NCBI RefSeq assembly: GCF_011059135.1
Contig: NZ_JAALGD010000001.1
Span: 1 to 64,000, forward strand
Direction of reading: 5' to 3'
Source of the DNA: Brevibacillus sp. SYP-B805
Lineage (GTDB): Bacteria > Bacillota > Bacilli > Brevibacillales > Brevibacillaceae
DNA length: 64,000 nt
A program made the position numbers and the translations under genes. Each line of letters opens with the position of its first letter. Positions within the stretch are counted from its first letter, which is position 1. This document shows, piece by piece, positions 62,611 to 64,000 of the stretch. The notes beneath the pieces were generated by a model. It ran no database searches and was not told where the DNA came from. It saw only the letters and a list, made by a program, of their open reading frames with translations.

Positions 62611-64000
62611 ATGAGTCTGGAGACATTTCTGTACAATCTGCATTTCGACACGGATAAGGCCAGACCGATCGACCTGGAGGTGGATTGGGAAGACGCCCCG
62701 CTTCCGTATAAGCTCTACCGAGGCTTGCCTGTCGTTCCGTTATCCCCGGAGGTACCGCTGACGCTCGAGGGACGGGAAGCGCCCGCGAAGCCGGACCTGA
62801 GCGGAATCGGTCATTTTCTCTGGTACGTATTCGGGCTCACACAAGTCTGCCAGTCCTATTTTGCTGCGGATTCCACGGAACAAGAGGCGTGGCCCATGCA
62901 GTCGCTTCGGCGGTTTCTGCCTTCCGGCGGGGCGCTGTACCCAAGCGAAATATACGTGTATCTGAAGATCGAGGATTTGCCTGCCGGGGTGTACCATTAT
63001 GATGTGGCCCATCATCGCTTGGTGTTGCTGCGCGAAGGCCATTTCGACAGCTATCTTGCCCGGGCGCTTGGCAACCGTTGTGACGTATCGGCTTGTTTTG
63101 GCGCTGTTTTTGTGTCGACCATGTTTTGGAAAAATTTCTTTAAATACCATAACTTTGCCTATCGCCTGCAAGGGCTGGATGCCGGCGTGCTGATCGGGCA
63201 GCTGCTGGAAGTGGCGAAACGGTTTGGCTTCGAAGCAGGGGTGTACTTCCAATTTCTTGATCGGGCGGTCAACCATCTGATGGGGTTATCCGAACAGGAA
63301 GAGAGCGTGTATGCGGTTGTTCCGCTGTCGGTGAAGCCAGCGGCCGCCTGGTTTGCCAGCGGGTATGACGAAGAGCGGATGATCTCTGCCGCCGCATTGT
63401 GCCGGGAGCTGACAGCGGTTAAGCATGATCACTACGTCCGCTCGCGGCGGGTTAAGGCTTATCCGATGCTGCTCAAAATGAACGAAGCATCCCTGCTGGA
63501 ATCCCTGCAGCCGTTTCGGCGGAGCGGGGGGAAGAAAAACGCTGCCGGTGAGGGGCAGGCGGTAGCTCTCCCCCATGTGAAGCGGTTGTCGTATGATCTG
63601 GCGTCGGTCTGCCGAAAGCGGTATTCACCGGAGATGGATTTCGTATTGGGCCAGGTAAGCCAGGCGAAACTGGCCATGTTGCTGCATGAAGCGACAGCTT
63701 CCTTCAGGTATCGAAATGATTTGGATGGAGCAGAGGAGAACCCCATACCCCGTGTCTCCCTGTATGGCTGTTTGTATAACGTGGAAGGCGTTCCGGATGG
63801 GGCTTACCAGTATGACAGCGCTGCCCATGCGCTGCGGCGGGTGCGTCCGGGCGATCAGCGTCACCGGCTCCAGCAGGCAATGTCTCTGGATAATGTCAAT
63901 CTGTTCCAGGTACCGCTCTGCCTGCACGTGGCAGGGGACAGGGATCACCTGATCACGGCGCTGGGGTACAGAGGATACCGCATCCAGCAGATGGAAGCGG
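62611..64000 (+). CDS. SagB-type FMN azoline dehydrogenase (partial, runs off the window)
   Basis: At least 463 residues from ATG 62611 (AGGAGGGAGGAGG upstream, 22 bases after the YcaO stop); no stop before 64000. The nitroreductase fold is evident: SLRRFLPSGGALYPSEIYVY and LQGLDAGVLIGQLLEVAKRF, where SGGALYPSE is the FMN/active-site block of SagB dehydrogenases. A second, degenerate nitroreductase-like half begins near KRLSYDLASVCRKRYSPEMD and NPIPRVSLYGCLYNVEGVPD. It oxidises azolines to aromatic thiazoles/oxazoles using FMN. With the two upstream genes it completes a BCD modification set; export and immunity genes would lie beyond the window. Confidence 0.9.
   Translation, partial: MSLETFLYNLHFDTDKARPIDLEVDWEDAPLPYKLYRGLPVVPLSPEVPLTLEGREAPAKPDLSGIGHFLWYVFGLTQVCQSYFAADSTEQEAWPMQSLRRFLPSGGALYPSEIYVYLKIEDLPAGVYHYDVAHHRLVLLREGHFDSYLARALGNRCDVSACFGAVFVSTMFWKNFFKYHNFAYRLQGLDAGVLIGQLLEVAKRFGFEAGVYFQFLDRAVNHLMGLSEQEESVYAVVPLSVKPAAAWFASGYDEERMISAAALCRELTAVKHDHYVRSRRVKAYPMLLKMNEASLLESLQPFRRSGGKKNAAGEGQAVALPHVKRLSYDLASVCRKRYSPEMDFVLGQVSQAKLAMLLHEATASFRYRNDLDGAEENPIPRVSLYGCLYNVEGVPDGAYQYDSAAHALRRVRPGDQRHRLQQAMSLDNVNLFQVPLCLHVAGDRDHLITALGYRGYRIQQMEA

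Overview
The window reads as chromosomal DNA of a spore-former-like, moderately GC-rich Bacillota (class Bacilli; Brevibacillus/Paenibacillaceae- or Alicyclobacillaceae-like rather than Bacillus subtilis-like). The basis is strong AGGAGG-type ribosome sites, sigma-A-like promoters, intrinsic terminators, SpoVB/MurJ-, YkvA-, YmaF- and DedA-type proteins, and a Bacillus-type thiazole/oxazole peptide cluster. No ribosomal or marker gene is present, so the genus is not fixed.

Layout. (1) 0-3.1 kb is an insertion-sequence graveyard: an IS3 fragment, then an IS256-family element interrupted by an IS21-family element with clear ends and a 5-bp target duplication. (2) 3.1-15.8 kb is a defence island: a very large DUF4011-type helicase with a Vsr/MTES_1575-like nuclease end (Hhe-like), a divergent complete type I restriction-modification operon (hsdR-hsdM-hsdS), two AT-rich orphan genes and more IS debris. 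A truncated IS481-type transposase and a tRNA 3' half lie at its right edge. (3) 17-25 kb carries an AraC regulator, a sugar-type MFS transporter and an unusual catabolic operon (Gfo/Idh/MocA dehydrogenase, DUF993 aldolase-like protein, TIM-barrel isomerase/epimerase, glycerate kinase), then two glyoxalase-fold proteins. (4) 26.6-31.2 kb is a ribose-type ABC importer operon behind a promoter, a dyad and a leader terminator, ending in a decayed aldo/keto reductase. (5) 31-34 kb: IS relics, AlaX, a LysE exporter and a TrmB regulator with its own palindrome. (6) 33.9-46.3 kb: a CBS-PAS-AAA+ sigma-54 activator followed by a -24/-12 promoter and a nine-gene CoA-dependent beta-oxidation operon (ligase, HMG-CoA-synthase-like/OB-fold protein, thiolase, acyl-CoA dehydrogenase, two MaoC hydratases, SDR, CaiB transferase, second ligase), organised like benzylsuccinate (bbs) degradation. 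(7) 46-58 kb: miscellaneous envelope and housekeeping genes, including a secreted Asp/Asn-rich repeat protein next to a two-component system, a phosphoesterase, a flippase, DedA and a chemoreceptor. (8) 58.2-64 kb: a TOMM (thiazole/oxazole-modified microcin) cluster with a tiny precursor whose core is nearly pure alternating Cys-Ser, an E1-like/maturation protein, a YcaO cyclodehydratase and a SagB dehydrogenase that runs off the window.

The most novel-looking items are the alternating Cys-Ser TOMM precursor, the sigma-54-controlled bbs-like operon with a Cys-less HMGS/DUF35 fusion, and the DUF993 sugar operon. All functional assignments are from reading protein sequence motifs and gene order; no database search was possible.
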